DNA from: Paractinoplanes durhamensis
GTDB taxonomy: Bacteria > Actinomycetota > Actinomycetes > Mycobacteriales > Micromonosporaceae
DNA: 37,183 nt
Direction of reading: 5' to 3'
NCBI RefSeq assembly: GCF_016862175.1
Contig: NZ_BOML01000077.1
Span: 1 to 37,183, forward strand
Shown: positions 29,622 through 37,183 of the stretch, in pieces
Numbering within the stretch: position 1 is the stretch's first letter
Layout of the letters: every line of letters begins with the position of its first letter
Notes under the pieces: generated by a model
Database searches by the model: none
The model's input: only the letters and a program-made list of their open reading frames with translations
What the model was told of the DNA's origin: nothing
Made by a program: the position numbers and the translations under genes

Positions 29622-31424
29622 GTGATCCGTACCCATAACGCCGGCAGCCTGCGTGCGAGCGACTCCGGCACGACGGTGACGCTCGCCGGGTGGGTGGCCC
29701 GCCGGCGTGACCACGGCGGGGTCATCTTCGTCGATCTCCGCGACGCCTCGGGTGTCGTGCAGGTGGTCTTCCGCGAGGAGGACGCGCACGCCCTCCGCAA
29801 CGAGTACTGCGTGAAGGTCGTCGGCCAGGTCAACGCGCGGCCCGAGGGCAACGAGAACCCGGAGCTGGCCACCGGCGCCGTCGAGGTGGTCGCCAGCGAG
29901 CTGATCGTGCTGTCCGAGGCGGCCCCGCTGCCGCTGCCGGTCGACGACGCGACCACCGCGTCCGACGACCTGCGCCTGAAATACCGCTACCTCGACCTGC
30001 GCCGCTCCGGCCCGGCGTCCGCGCTGCGCCTGCGCAGCCGGGCCAACCAGATCGCCCGCGAGGTGCTGCACGCCCGCGACTTCAACGAGATCGAGACCCC
30101 GACGCTGACCCGGTCGACCCCGGAGGGCGCCCGCGACTTCCTGGTCCCGGTCCGCCTGCAGCCCGGCACCTGGTATGCGTTGCCCCAGTCGCCGCAGCTG
30201 TTCAAGCAGCTGCTGATGGTGGCCGGCATGGAGCGGTATTACCAGATCGCCCGCTGCTACCGGGACGAGGATTTCCGCGCCGACCGGCAGCCGGAGTTCA
30301 CCCAGCTCGACATCGAGATGTCGTTCGTGACCCAGGACGACATCATCGAGCTCGGCGAGGAGATCGTCTCGAAGCTGTGGCGCGAGCTCGCCGACTACCA
30401 GGTGCAGCTCCCGATCCCGCGGATCACCTGGACCGACGCGATGAACCGCTACGGTTCCGACAAACCCGATCTCCGCTACGGCGTCGAGCTGGTCGAGCTG
30501 ACTTCCTACCTGCAGGGTACGGAATTCCGCGTGTTCGCCGGTGCCATCGCGGCCGGGGGCTACGTCGGCGCGGTGGTGATGCCCGGCGGTGCGTCGCAGA
30601 CCCGCAAGGAGCTGGACGGCTGGCAGGACTGGGCCAAGGCCCGGGGCGCCCGCGGCCTGGCCTACGTGGTGCTGGACGCCGAGACCGGCGAGCCGCGCGG
30701 CCCGGTCGCGAAGAACCTGTCCGAGGAGCACCTGTCCGGGTTGGCCGACACGGTCGGTGCGAAGCCGGGCGACGCGATCTTCTTCGCCGCCGCCAACGAG
30801 CGGCGCGAGGCGCAGGAACTGCTCGGCGCCGCGCGCATCGAGATCGCCAAGCGTTCGAAGCTGATCGACGAGTCGGCCTGGGCGTTCTGCTGGGTCGTCG
30901 ACGCTCCGATGTTCGAGAAGACCGACGACGGCGGCTGGACCGCGGTCCACCACCCCTTCACCTCGCCGAACGACGAGTGGCTCGACCGCTTCGAGGAGGC
31001 GCCCGACCAGGCCCTCGCGTACGCGTACGACATCGTGGTGAACGGCAACGAGATCGGTGGCGGCAGCGTCCGTATCCACCGGGCCGACGTGCAGAGCCGG
31101 GTCTTCGACCTGCTCGGCATCACCCCGGAGGAGGCGCAGGACAAGTTCGGCTTCCTGCTCGAGGCGTTCAAGTACGGTCCGCCGCCGCACGCCGGCATCG
31201 CCCTCGGCTGGGACCGGACCTGCATGCTGCTGTCCGGCAACGAGTCGATCCGCGAGGTCATCGCGTTCCCGAAGACCCGTGGCGGTTACGACCCGCTGAC
31301 CACCGCGCCCACCCCGATCACCGCGCAGCAGCGGCTCGAGGCGGGCATCGACGCCAAGCCGAAGCCGGCCGCCGGCACGCCCGGCACCGACGGCCAGGCC
31401 GCGCCGGTCGAGCGGTCCAACTGA
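29622..31424 (+). CDS. aspS: Aspartate--tRNA ligase
   Basis: A 600-residue class II synthetase charging tRNA-Asp (perhaps also tRNA-Asn; discrimination is not readable). The N-terminal OB-fold anticodon domain begins IRTHNAGSLRASDSG and contains LAGWVARRRDHGGVIFVDLR. Motif 2 is RCYRDEDFRADRQPEFTQLD near residues 211-230. The bacterial insertion domain follows, and motif 3 is GIALGWDR (residues 525-532). GTG 29622 is supported by the conserved MIRTH start and GAGGAG about 11 nt upstream. The C-terminal 30 residues (Pro/Ala-rich) extend beyond the core. The next gene starts at the base after its stop, so the two are probably coupled. Confidence 0.97.
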   Translation: MIRTHNAGSLRASDSGTTVTLAGWVARRRDHGGVIFVDLRDASGVVQVVFREEDAHALRNEYCVKVVGQVNARPEGNENPELATGAVEVVASELIVLSEAAPLPLPVDDATTASDDLRLKYRYLDLRRSGPASALRLRSRANQIAREVLHARDFNEIETPTLTRSTPEGARDFLVPVRLQPGTWYALPQSPQLFKQLLMVAGMERYYQIARCYRDEDFRADRQPEFTQLDIEMSFVTQDDIIELGEEIVSKLWRELADYQVQLPIPRITWTDAMNRYGSDKPDLRYGVELVELTSYLQGTEFRVFAGAIAAGGYVGAVVMPGGASQTRKELDGWQDWAKARGARGLAYVVLDAETGEPRGPVAKNLSEEHLSGLADTVGAKPGDAIFFAAANERREAQELLGAARIEIAKRSKLIDESAWAFCWVVDAPMFEKTDDGGWTAVHHPFTSPNDEWLDRFEEAPDQALAYAYDIVVNGNEIGGGSVRIHRADVQSRVFDLLGITPEEAQDKFGFLLEAFKYGPPPHAGIALGWDRTCMLLSGNESIREVIAFPKTRGGYDPLTTAPTPITAQQRLEAGIDAKPKPAAGTPGTDGQAAPVERSN

Positions 31425-32237
31425 TTGAAGATCCTCGTCGTCGGGGCCGGCGGCTACCTCGGCCGCCGGGTGATCCGGCGGGCGGTGGCCGACGGCCACG
31501 ACGTGGTCGGCACGGCCACCACCGCGGCCTCCGGCCATCGGATTCTGGACGTCCGGTCGCGGTCGGCGGTGCGAGAGCTGCTTGCGGAGGTACGCCCGGA
31601 CGCCGTGCTCAACCTCGCGGCCCGGATGGACAGCTGGGCGGTGACCGCGGACGGCGCGGCCCACGTGGCCGCGGCGGCGGACGGTGCCCGCCTCGTGCAC
31701 GTCTCGTCGGACGTCGTGCACGGCGGCCGGACCGACCCGTACACCGAAAATGATCCGCCGAATCCCCTCGGTCTCTACGGCTCGGCGAAAGCCGCGGCGG
31801 AGACCGCGGTGGCCGCAGTGGCCCCGGCCGCCGCGATCGTCCGCACCTCGCTGATCATCGGCAGCGACGACAGTCAGCACATCCGGCTGGTGCACGACCT
31901 GATCGCCGGGAAGCGGGGCGGCATCCTGTTCGAGGACGAGATCCGGTGCCCGGTGCACGTCCACGACCTGGCGTCGGCGCTGGTCGAGCTGGCCGGAAAC
32001 GATTACCCGGGCGTGCTCAATGTGGCCGGGCCCGAGGCGATCTCCCGCGCCGAGCTGGGCCGGCTCGTGGCCAGGCGGGACGGGCTCGACCCGGCCACCG
32101 TGCCGACCGGGCTGACCGCCGAGGCGAACCTCGGGCCGCGCGCCTCCGACGTGAAGCTCGACATCTCCCGGGCGTACGCAATCTTGACAGCGACTCGCCT
32201 GCGCCCGGCCTCGGAGAGTGTCCGTCCCGGTGGATGA
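31425..32237 (+). CDS. NAD-dependent sugar-nucleotide reductase-like protein (RmlD type SDR)
   Basis: A 270-residue extended short-chain dehydrogenase. The Rossmann motif is MKILVVGAGGYLGRRVIRRA (GxxGxxG) and the active-site pair appears in LYGSAKAAAE (YxxxK, near residue 124). PDAVLNLAARMDSWAVT and RLVHVSSDVVHGGRTDPYTE are typical of dTDP-4-dehydrorhamnose reductases (RmlD). It lacks the rest of the rhamnose pathway nearby, so the natural substrate may differ. It begins with TTG 31425 directly after the aspS stop, without its own ribosome binding site. The next gene overlaps its 3' end by 20 bp. Confidence 0.85.
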   Translation: MKILVVGAGGYLGRRVIRRAVADGHDVVGTATTAASGHRILDVRSRSAVRELLAEVRPDAVLNLAARMDSWAVTADGAAHVAAAADGARLVHVSSDVVHGGRTDPYTENDPPNPLGLYGSAKAAAETAVAAVAPAAAIVRTSLIIGSDDSQHIRLVHDLIAGKRGGILFEDEIRCPVHVHDLASALVELAGNDYPGVLNVAGPEAISRAELGRLVARRDGLDPATVPTGLTAEANLGPRASDVKLDISRAYAILTATRLRPASESVRPGG

Positions 32238-32922
32238 TGTCCGCGTGGCGGACGAAGTCGAAGTCAGGCCGGCCTGGCGCCGGATCACCGAGGCCGAGCA
32301 CCGCTGGCCCGCGGCGATCGCCTGGATCGCACTGATCACCCTGCAGTGGCTCCTGCCGGACCGGCTCACGTTCGGCCCGCGCTGGCTGGTCCCGACGGCC
32401 GAGATCCTGGTCGCGGTGGTGCTGATCGCCGCCAACCCGGTGCGGATGAAGCGCGACACCCCGCAGCTGCGGATGCTCGCGCTCGGCCTGATCACCCTGG
32501 CCAGCCTGGGCAACGGCTGGTCGGTGGCGATGCTGATCCGGGACATCGTCAGCGGCCACGACGTCGGCTCGGCCGGGCAGCTGCTGGCCACCGGCGGCGC
32601 CATCTACCTGATGAACGTGCTCTGCTTCGCGGTCTGGTTCTGGGAGCTCGACCGGGGCGGCCCGGTGGCCCGGCTGCAGGGCATCGACCCGTACCCGGAT
32701 TTTCTCTTCCCGGTGATGACCTCGCCGGAGCTGGCGCCGAAGGACTGGGCACCGCAGTTCGTCGACTACCTGTACGTGTCCTTCACCAACGCGACCGCGT
32801 TCAGCCCGACCGACACGCTGCCGATGTCCCGCGGCGCCAAGTTCGGGATGGCGATCGAGTCGGCCATCGCCCTCGTCACCGCGGCGCTGGTCATCGCGAA
32901 AGCGGTGAATGCGATCGCGTGA
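32218..32922 (+). CDS. DUF1345-family integral membrane protein
   Basis: A 234-residue membrane protein with about five hydrophobic helices (AIAWIALITLQWLLP, LVPTAEILVAVVLIAANPVR, LGLITLASLGNGWSVAMLI, and two more). The C-terminal FVDYLYVSFTNATAFSPTDT, LPMSRGAKFGMAIESAIALV is the signature region of DUF1345 proteins, whose function is unknown; the segment resembles the pore region of some two-TM potassium channels but lacks a TVGYG filter. Starts at GTG 32218, 32230 or 32245; the first overlaps the upstream gene by 20 bp. Confidence 0.8.
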   Translation: MSVPVDDVRVADEVEVRPAWRRITEAEHRWPAAIAWIALITLQWLLPDRLTFGPRWLVPTAEILVAVVLIAANPVRMKRDTPQLRMLALGLITLASLGNGWSVAMLIRDIVSGHDVGSAGQLLATGGAIYLMNVLCFAVWFWELDRGGPVARLQGIDPYPDFLFPVMTSPELAPKDWAPQFVDYLYVSFTNATAFSPTDTLPMSRGAKFGMAIESAIALVTAALVIAKAVNAIA

Positions 32923-32998
32923 TCCACGGTGGAGTTTGCGGCTCCGGGGGAGTGGGGTACCTGCAGTTCAGAAGGCTCTCACCCCCCGGAGGAATCTG

Positions 32999-33217
32999 AT
33001 GCTCGCTATCGCCGCCGCGATCGTTTTCGGTATCTGGCTGCTGCTCGACCTGTTCGACACCAACCTCGGCGCCCCCGACCTGTTCAACTTCTCCACGATG
33101 GCGTCGCTCGGTCTCCTTCTTCTCTCCCTCTACCTGGCCGGCGTCGGCAGCGGCCCGCGCAACGGCAGCGGCGGCAGCGGCCGCCGGTTCTACGGCCGTC
33201 GTCCGGGCCGGGGCTGA
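32999..33217 (+). CDS. Small membrane protein
   Basis: A 72-residue protein with two hydrophobic stretches (LAIAAAIVFGIWLLLDLFD and FSTMASLGLLLLSLYLAGVG) and a basic, Gly-rich tail ending RRFYGRRPGRG. ATG 32999 has GGAGGA 4-5 nt upstream, a strong start. I recognise no family. It lies between the DUF1345 gene and rarA; the gap to rarA holds a -10 box. Confidence 0.7.
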   Translation: MLAIAAAIVFGIWLLLDLFDTNLGAPDLFNFSTMASLGLLLLSLYLAGVGSGPRNGSGGSGRRFYGRRPGRG

Positions 33218-33279
33218 TCTCCACTCGCGCAGGCTGGCTCGCTCGCACGGTGCATTTCGGGCATCGCGCGGCGGGCCGG

Positions 33280-33285
33280 TACTGT
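33280..33285 (+). promoter_or_regulatory. -10 box for leaderless start of rarA
   Basis: TACTGT lies 8 nt before ATG 33294 and no Shine-Dalgarno is present. Confidence 0.4.
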
Positions 33286-33293
33286 CGTTGCCG

Positions 33294-34895
33294 ATGGAAC
33301 TGGACGGGCTCTTCCCCCTGGGTCAGCCGAGTGGCGTGCAGGTCGCCGCGTCGGCTTTCGACAGGGTGTCCGCGGATTCGCCGCTGCCGGTGCGGATGCG
33401 CCCGGCGAGCATCGACGAACTCGTCGGCCAGGAGCACCTGCTCGCTCCCGGCAGCCCGTTGCGGCAGCTCGTGACGGCGGCGAGCCCGATGTCGGTGATC
33501 CTGTGGGGTCCGCCCGGCACCGGCAAGACCACCATCGCGCACCTCGTCGCGGGCGCCACCGACCGCAAGTTCGTGGCGCTGTCCGCGCTGACCGCCGGCG
33601 TCAAGGACGTCCGCGCCGTCATCGACACGGCCCGTCGCGCCCGCCGCTCCGGGGGCCCGCCGACGGTCCTGTTCATCGATGAGGTGCACCGCTTCTCCAA
33701 GACCCAACAGGACTCGTTGCTGGCCGCGGTCGAGGACCGGACGGTCACGCTGCTGGCCGCCACCACGGAAAATCCGTATTTTTCGGTTATTTCGCCATTG
33801 CTGTCGCGCTGCGTCCTGCTCACCCTTCAGGCCCTCGACGAGGACGACGTCCGGCGCCTGCTCCGCCGCGCCGTCGCCGACGAGCGCGGCCTGGGCGGCC
33901 GGGTCACCCTCACGTCCGAAGCCGAAGATCATTTGGTACGCCTGGCGTCCGGTGACGTCCGTAAGGCGCTGACCGCGCTCGAAGCGGCGGCCGGCTCGGC
34001 CGAGGCCCAGGGCGCCACCGAGATCGACCTCGCCACCGCCGAGAAGGCGGTCGACGTCGCGGCCGTGCGCTACGACCGGGACGGCGACGCGCACTACGAC
34101 ATCACCAGCGCGTTCATCAAGAGCATGCGCGGCAGCGACCCCGACGCGGCGCTGCACTGGCTGGCCCGGATGTTCGTGGCCGGCGAGGACCCGCGGTTCA
34201 TCGCCCGCCGGATCGTCATCTTCGCGAGCGAGGACGTCGGCATGGCCGACCCGCAGGCCCTGGTCGTGGCCACCGCCGCCGCCCAGGCCGTGCAGCTCAT
34301 CGGCCTGCCCGAGTGCCAGCTCAACCTGGCCCAGGCGGTCGTGCACCTGGCCACCGCGCCCAAGTCCAACAGCGTCACCACCGCCATCGGCGCCGCCCTC
34401 GCCGACGTCCGGGCCGGCCGCGGCGGTGCCGTCCCGACCGGCCTGCGCGACGCCCACTATCCGGGCGCACGTGGCCTAGGTCACGGTCGCGGCTACAAAT
34501 ATCCGCACGACGACCCGCGTGGGGTAGTGACGCAGCAGTACATTCCGGACGACCTGGTCGGCTCCGACTACTACCGCCCGACCGAACACGGCGCCGAACG
34601 CGCAGTAAGTGAGCGTGTTCCGCGATTGCGCCGCATCGTGCGCGGGCTCGCCGCGCCACCCCGCCCCGTCCCGGCGGTCAGCGTCCCCGTGAACGCTTCG
34701 CCGGGCAGTCCCGACCGCGCGGCGGGTGGTGGATCTGGCGCGGATGCGTCACGCTCTTCGGCGAACACCGAGTCGCCATCGGTGGACGACGGGACAGTCT
34801 CGGCCGCCGAGGCCGGGGCACGGGCAGTCTCGGCCGCCGAGGCCGGGGCACGGGCAGACGACAGCGGCGGCGCCGCCGGAGAGGAACAGCCGTGA
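33294..34895 (+). CDS. rarA: Replication-associated recombination protein A (RarA/MgsA) with a long tail
   Basis: A 533-residue AAA+ ATPase. Walker A is GPPGTGKT (residues 72-79, Lys78), Walker B LFIDEVHR (Asp129, Glu130), sensor 1 AATTEN, arginine finger region SPLLSRC, and the C-terminal tetramer domain contains YDITSAFIKSMRGSDPDAAL and ASEDVGMADPQALVVA. RarA acts at stalled replication forks. The family core ends near residue 440 (DLVGSDYYRPTEHGAE); about 85 residues of Pro/Ala/Ser/Gly-rich tail follow, including a 30-bp tandem repeat. ATG 33294 is used; a TTG at 33288 is in frame. The stop overlaps the start of the next gene (GTGA). Confidence 0.94.
   Translation: MELDGLFPLGQPSGVQVAASAFDRVSADSPLPVRMRPASIDELVGQEHLLAPGSPLRQLVTAASPMSVILWGPPGTGKTTIAHLVAGATDRKFVALSALTAGVKDVRAVIDTARRARRSGGPPTVLFIDEVHRFSKTQQDSLLAAVEDRTVTLLAATTENPYFSVISPLLSRCVLLTLQALDEDDVRRLLRRAVADERGLGGRVTLTSEAEDHLVRLASGDVRKALTALEAAAGSAEAQGATEIDLATAEKAVDVAAVRYDRDGDAHYDITSAFIKSMRGSDPDAALHWLARMFVAGEDPRFIARRIVIFASEDVGMADPQALVVATAAAQAVQLIGLPECQLNLAQAVVHLATAPKSNSVTTAIGAALADVRAGRGGAVPTGLRDAHYPGARGLGHGRGYKYPHDDPRGVVTQQYIPDDLVGSDYYRPTEHGAERAVSERVPRLRRIVRGLAAPPRPVPAVSVPVNASPGSPDRAAGGGSGADASRSSANTESPSVDDGTVSAAEAGARAVSAAEAGARADDSGGAAGEEQP
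34795..34854 (+). repeat. 30-bp perfect tandem repeat in the rarA tail
   Basis: Two identical 30-bp units at 34795-34824 and 34825-34854 encode a repeated VSAAEAGARA decapeptide. The unit is in frame, so copy-number change would not shift the frame. Confidence 0.9.
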
Positions 34896-37183
34896 AACGG
34901 CCCGACGACGAGGCCGACCTGCGCAACGAGACCGGTGCCCGAAAAGGCCGCCGGTTCGGGCGAGGCCGTCCGGAGCCGACGGAGCCCGAGGTCGTCCCGC
35001 AGGAGGAGACCGGCTGGCTCGACGATCTGCGCTCGGCCAAGCAGGACCGCTCCGCGATCGGCCCCGGCACCCTCGCCGGCGAGACCCGTCCCAGCAAGTC
35101 CGGCCGGATGGCGCCCGGCCCCGACGACGTGCCCGAGGACGACGGCCTGCCGTTCGGCGGCCTGCCCGGCCCGGCCGCCCCGGTCAGCGGCGCCGGCCCG
35201 GCACCCCGCCAGCCCGGCGGCACCTCCGGCGCCCGTCCCGCGCCCGCCCCTTCTCCCGGTCGGCCCGCCCCCGGCCCCGGCGTTGCCGGTCGGCCTGCTC
35301 CTGGCGTTGCCGGTCGGCCCGTTCCCGGTCCGCAGTCCGGTGCTCCGGGCCGGACTCCCGGGGTCGCTCCCGGGCCCGGACAACAGACCGGCGCCATGCC
35401 GGGTCGGCCGCCCGCCGGCCCTGCGTCCGGTCGTCTCGCTCCCGGGCAACCCCCGGGTGCCGCTCCTGGCCGTGTCCCGCCCGGCCGGCCCGCTCCCGGG
35501 CAGGCCCCGGGTGCCGCTTCCGGCCGTATCCCGCCCGGGCCGGTGAGCCCGGACGGTGGGCGGCCCGCCCCGGCGTGGCCGGACGGCGGCGGCCCGGATC
35601 CGGCGGCCGGTCCGTCCTGGCAGTCGGGCACCGGAGCGCATCCCGCGACCGGGCCGTCGTGGCAGGCCGGTAGTGGGGCACACCCCGCGACCGGGCCGTC
35701 CTGGCAGTCGGGTACCGGAGCGCATTCCGCGACCGGGCCGTCGTGGCAGGCCGGCAGCGGCGCCTACGAAGCTCCCGGCCGGCACGGCGCGGCCGACGAT
35801 CGATACGTCGACCCGAGCACGTCCGGGCCCGTCGTTCCGCTTTCCGGTAATGCGCCCGACGTGCCGATGTCGCGGCCGGTCTCGCCGGCCTCGCGACCGG
35901 TGTCACCGGCCTCCCGGCCCGTCTCGTCGGCCGGCCCGCGCGATCGCTTCCGCACCGACGGCCCGCCGCCCGGCGGCGCCCCCGGTGCGGCCGGTCGCGG
36001 TCCCGCCGCGCCGACCTCGGGCTCGCCCGCAGGTGGGCGCTTCGGCGGTGCTCCCGATGTTCCCGGTCGTGGTCCTGCTGCGCCGACTTCGGGTTCGCCC
36101 GCAGGTGGGCGCTTCGGTGGTCCGGTCGAGCCGACTTCGGGTTCGGCTGCAGGTGGGCGCTTCGGTGGCGGCCCCGGTGGGGGCGGTCGTGGTCCGGCCG
36201 CGCCGACTTCGGGCTCGTCCGCCGGACCTCCGGCGGGCGGGCGCTTCGGCGCCGACGCGGCCTTCACCAGCGGTGGGCCCGGTTATCCGGGCGAGAGCAC
36301 CGGACGGCACGGCACCCCCGACGACGGACGGGGCGCCGGGCGACACGGACAGCAGGATTTTTCGGCGGCCGGGCCCGGCGGTGGCCCCCGCGGTTCCGGC
36401 GGGCCACAGGACTTCCCTGGTAGCGCACCGCGTAGCCGGGACGGGCAACCGGATTTCCCCGCGGGCGGGCCGACCGGCCACCCCCGCAGCTTCGACGAGG
36501 ACCAGGACTACCGGGGCGGCAGCCCCCGAGCTCGCGACGGCCAGCCCGACTTCCCGGGCCGCGGTCGTGACGGCCAGCCCGACTTCGCGGGCAGTGGCCG
36601 CGACGTCCAGCCTGACTTCCCGGGCCGCGGCCGTGACGGCCAGCCCGACTTCGCGGGCAGTGGTCCGCGCGGTCGTGACGGTCAGCCGGACTTCCCGGGT
36701 GGCGGTCCGCGTGGCCGCGACGGTCAGCCGGGCGTTCCCGGTGACGGGCCGGGTGGCCCGCGTGGCCGCGAGATTTCGCAGGACTTCCCGGACGGCGGCG
36801 GCCCGGGCAACGGCTCGCGTGGCCGTGGCGGCCGAGCTGCTCCCGCGCCGGGCAACCCCGGCGAGCCGGGTCAGCGCACCGGCCCGGCCGGTGGCCGTCC
36901 CGGTGCTCCCGGTGCTCCCGGAGTCGCTCCGAGCGGGCCCGGTGCTCCCGGAACCGGTCCGGGCACGCCCGGACAGCCCGCCCGGGCCGCGGCTCGGGTC
37001 ATGCCACCCGTGGTGCCCGGCAAGCAGGGCGCTCGCGCGCCGGCCGTGCCCGGTCGCGCCGGTGCCATGGCCGAGCTCACCGGCAACAACGCCGGACGCC
37101 AGCCCGGAGACCTGTCCGGCCCCGTCCCGCGTGGCGGGCCGCGGCAGCCGGGTGACGCCTCCGCGCCGATCCCGCGCGGTGGA
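34892..37183 (+). CDS. Large Pro/Gly-rich repetitive protein of unknown function (3' end beyond the window)
   Basis: From GTG 34892 the frame stays open for 764 codons to the window edge. The start overlaps the rarA stop (GTGA), so translation is coupled. The first 60 residues are charged (KRPDDEADLRNETGARKGRR, then EETGWLDDLRSAKQDRSA). The rest is low-complexity Pro, Gly, Ala, Arg and Ser, with three repeat blocks: GPSWQ units, PTSGSPAGGRFGG units and RDGQPDF units. No signal peptide, globular domain or membrane helix is visible in this part. It is presumably intrinsically disordered; a folded or membrane domain may lie beyond the edge. The consistent frame, repeat conservation at the protein level and coupling to rarA argue that it is real. 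Confidence 0.75.
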   Translation, partial: MKRPDDEADLRNETGARKGRRFGRGRPEPTEPEVVPQEETGWLDDLRSAKQDRSAIGPGTLAGETRPSKSGRMAPGPDDVPEDDGLPFGGLPGPAAPVSGAGPAPRQPGGTSGARPAPAPSPGRPAPGPGVAGRPAPGVAGRPVPGPQSGAPGRTPGVAPGPGQQTGAMPGRPPAGPASGRLAPGQPPGAAPGRVPPGRPAPGQAPGAASGRIPPGPVSPDGGRPAPAWPDGGGPDPAAGPSWQSGTGAHPATGPSWQAGSGAHPATGPSWQSGTGAHSATGPSWQAGSGAYEAPGRHGAADDRYVDPSTSGPVVPLSGNAPDVPMSRPVSPASRPVSPASRPVSSAGPRDRFRTDGPPPGGAPGAAGRGPAAPTSGSPAGGRFGGAPDVPGRGPAAPTSGSPAGGRFGGPVEPTSGSAAGGRFGGGPGGGGRGPAAPTSGSSAGPPAGGRFGADAAFTSGGPGYPGESTGRHGTPDDGRGAGRHGQQDFSAAGPGGGPRGSGGPQDFPGSAPRSRDGQPDFPAGGPTGHPRSFDEDQDYRGGSPRARDGQPDFPGRGRDGQPDFAGSGRDVQPDFPGRGRDGQPDFAGSGPRGRDGQPDFPGGGPRGRDGQPGVPGDGPGGPRGREISQDFPDGGGPGNGSRGRGGRAAPAPGNPGEPGQRTGPAGGRPGAPGAPGVAPSGPGAPGTGPGTPGQPARAAARVMPPVVPGKQGARAPAVPGRAGAMAELTGNNAGRQPGDLSGPVPRGGPRQPGDASAPIPRGG
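35609..35764 (+). repeat. 42-bp tandem repeats encoding GPSWQ units
   Basis: Four units with 42-bp period, starting near 35609, 35651, 35693 and 35735, each encoding GPSWQ(S/A)G(T/S)GA followed by H-(P/S)-A-T. Units 1 and 3, and 2 and 4, are closest, so an 84-bp pair was probably duplicated. Confidence 0.85.
36005..36249 (+). repeat. Imperfect repeats encoding PTSGS-AGGRFGG units
   Basis: Four diverged copies encode PTSGS, two or more residues, then AGGRFG, with Gly/Pro linkers of varying length (PTSGSPAGGRFGG twice, PTSGSAAGGRFGG and PTSGSSAGPPAGGRFG). Confidence 0.8.
36533..36748 (+). repeat. 33-42-bp tandem repeats encoding RDGQPDF units
   Basis: Six units begin at 36533, 36566, 36599, 36632, 36674 and 36716. 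The first four are 33 bp in a 66-bp alternating pair (RDGQPDFPGRG then RDGQPDFAGSG); the later ones are 42 bp with an added PRG. The last has decayed to RDGQPGVPGDG. Confidence 0.85.

Noticed and set aside
29322..32603. Minus-strand open frame of about 1093 codons antisense to aspS and its neighbours.
   Set aside because: Composition and lack of motifs mark it as antisense to clear genes.
32218..32922. DUF1345 protein considered as a two-TM potassium channel.
   Set aside because: The region resembles a pore segment, but no TVGYG-type selectivity filter is present.
34571..36481. Minus-strand open frames opposite the Pro/Gly-rich gene.
   Set aside because: They are antisense to the plus-strand frame, which is coupled to rarA and shows protein-level repeat conservation; the minus frames show neither.
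35609..36748. Repeat arrays considered as CRISPR.
   Set aside because: Units are directly adjacent and coding, with no unique spacers and no cas genes.

Overview
The window is about 37 kb of very G+C-rich DNA (roughly 70% by eye) with GTG and TTG starts, many 1-4 bp gene overlaps and actinobacterial gene families. I infer a Micromonosporaceae-type actinomycete (Actinoplanes or a relative); this rests on style and gene content, not on a marker sequence. There are no rRNA or tRNA genes, CRISPR arrays, insertion sequences or origins that I can see. No gene-free stretch exceeds 300 bp; the longest gaps are about 100-140 bp.

Left part (1-2991): three tandem, translationally coupled genes of an Rpn/YhgA-like nuclease-related family, one truncated and one cut by the window edge. 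Next is a DHA2-type drug exporter gene that looks broken (one-base frameshift and missing head), running into a divergent TetR-family gene.

Carbohydrate region (2988-11361): a transport and degradation operon for pectin rhamnogalacturonan. On the minus strand, in transcription order, it holds a YesL-like membrane protein, an LplA-type binding lipoprotein, two CUT1 permeases and a Tat-exported exo-rhamnogalacturonan-lyase-like enzyme. A YesU-like (DUF1961) gene lies upstream and a divergent HSL-type esterase follows. A LacI-type operator sits inside the operon promoter. No ATPase is encoded, which is normal for this transporter class. The next block (11367-15911) is a minus-strand operon of an unusual three-part regulator, a metallo-amidohydrolase and a RidA protein, divergent from a GH20 beta-N-acetylhexosaminidase, with an inverted-repeat control region between them.

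Middle (15922-24494): an alpha/beta hydrolase, a Nudix hydrolase, a RelA/SpoT-domain small alarmone synthetase coupled to an 82-residue unknown protein (a candidate toxin-antitoxin pair), a TetR repressor with two tandem palindromic operators controlling a medium-chain oxidoreductase, a hemerythrin-like protein coupled to a D-threonine-aldolase-like enzyme, an acetyltransferase, a ComB-like protein and an intact DHA2 exporter closed by a strong terminator.

Right part (24570-37183): a secreted phytase-like esterase, a membrane diguanylate cyclase, a second RidA protein convergent with a double-module Lrp/AsnC regulator, a one-TM protein, then housekeeping genes: aspS, an RmlD-like reductase, a DUF1345 membrane protein, a tiny membrane protein and rarA. 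The last gene, coupled to rarA, encodes at least 764 residues of Pro/Gly-rich repeats and runs off the edge.

A recurrent theme is leaderless expression: nine genes have a TAnnnT box 6-8 nt before the start codon and mostly lack a Shine-Dalgarno sequence.
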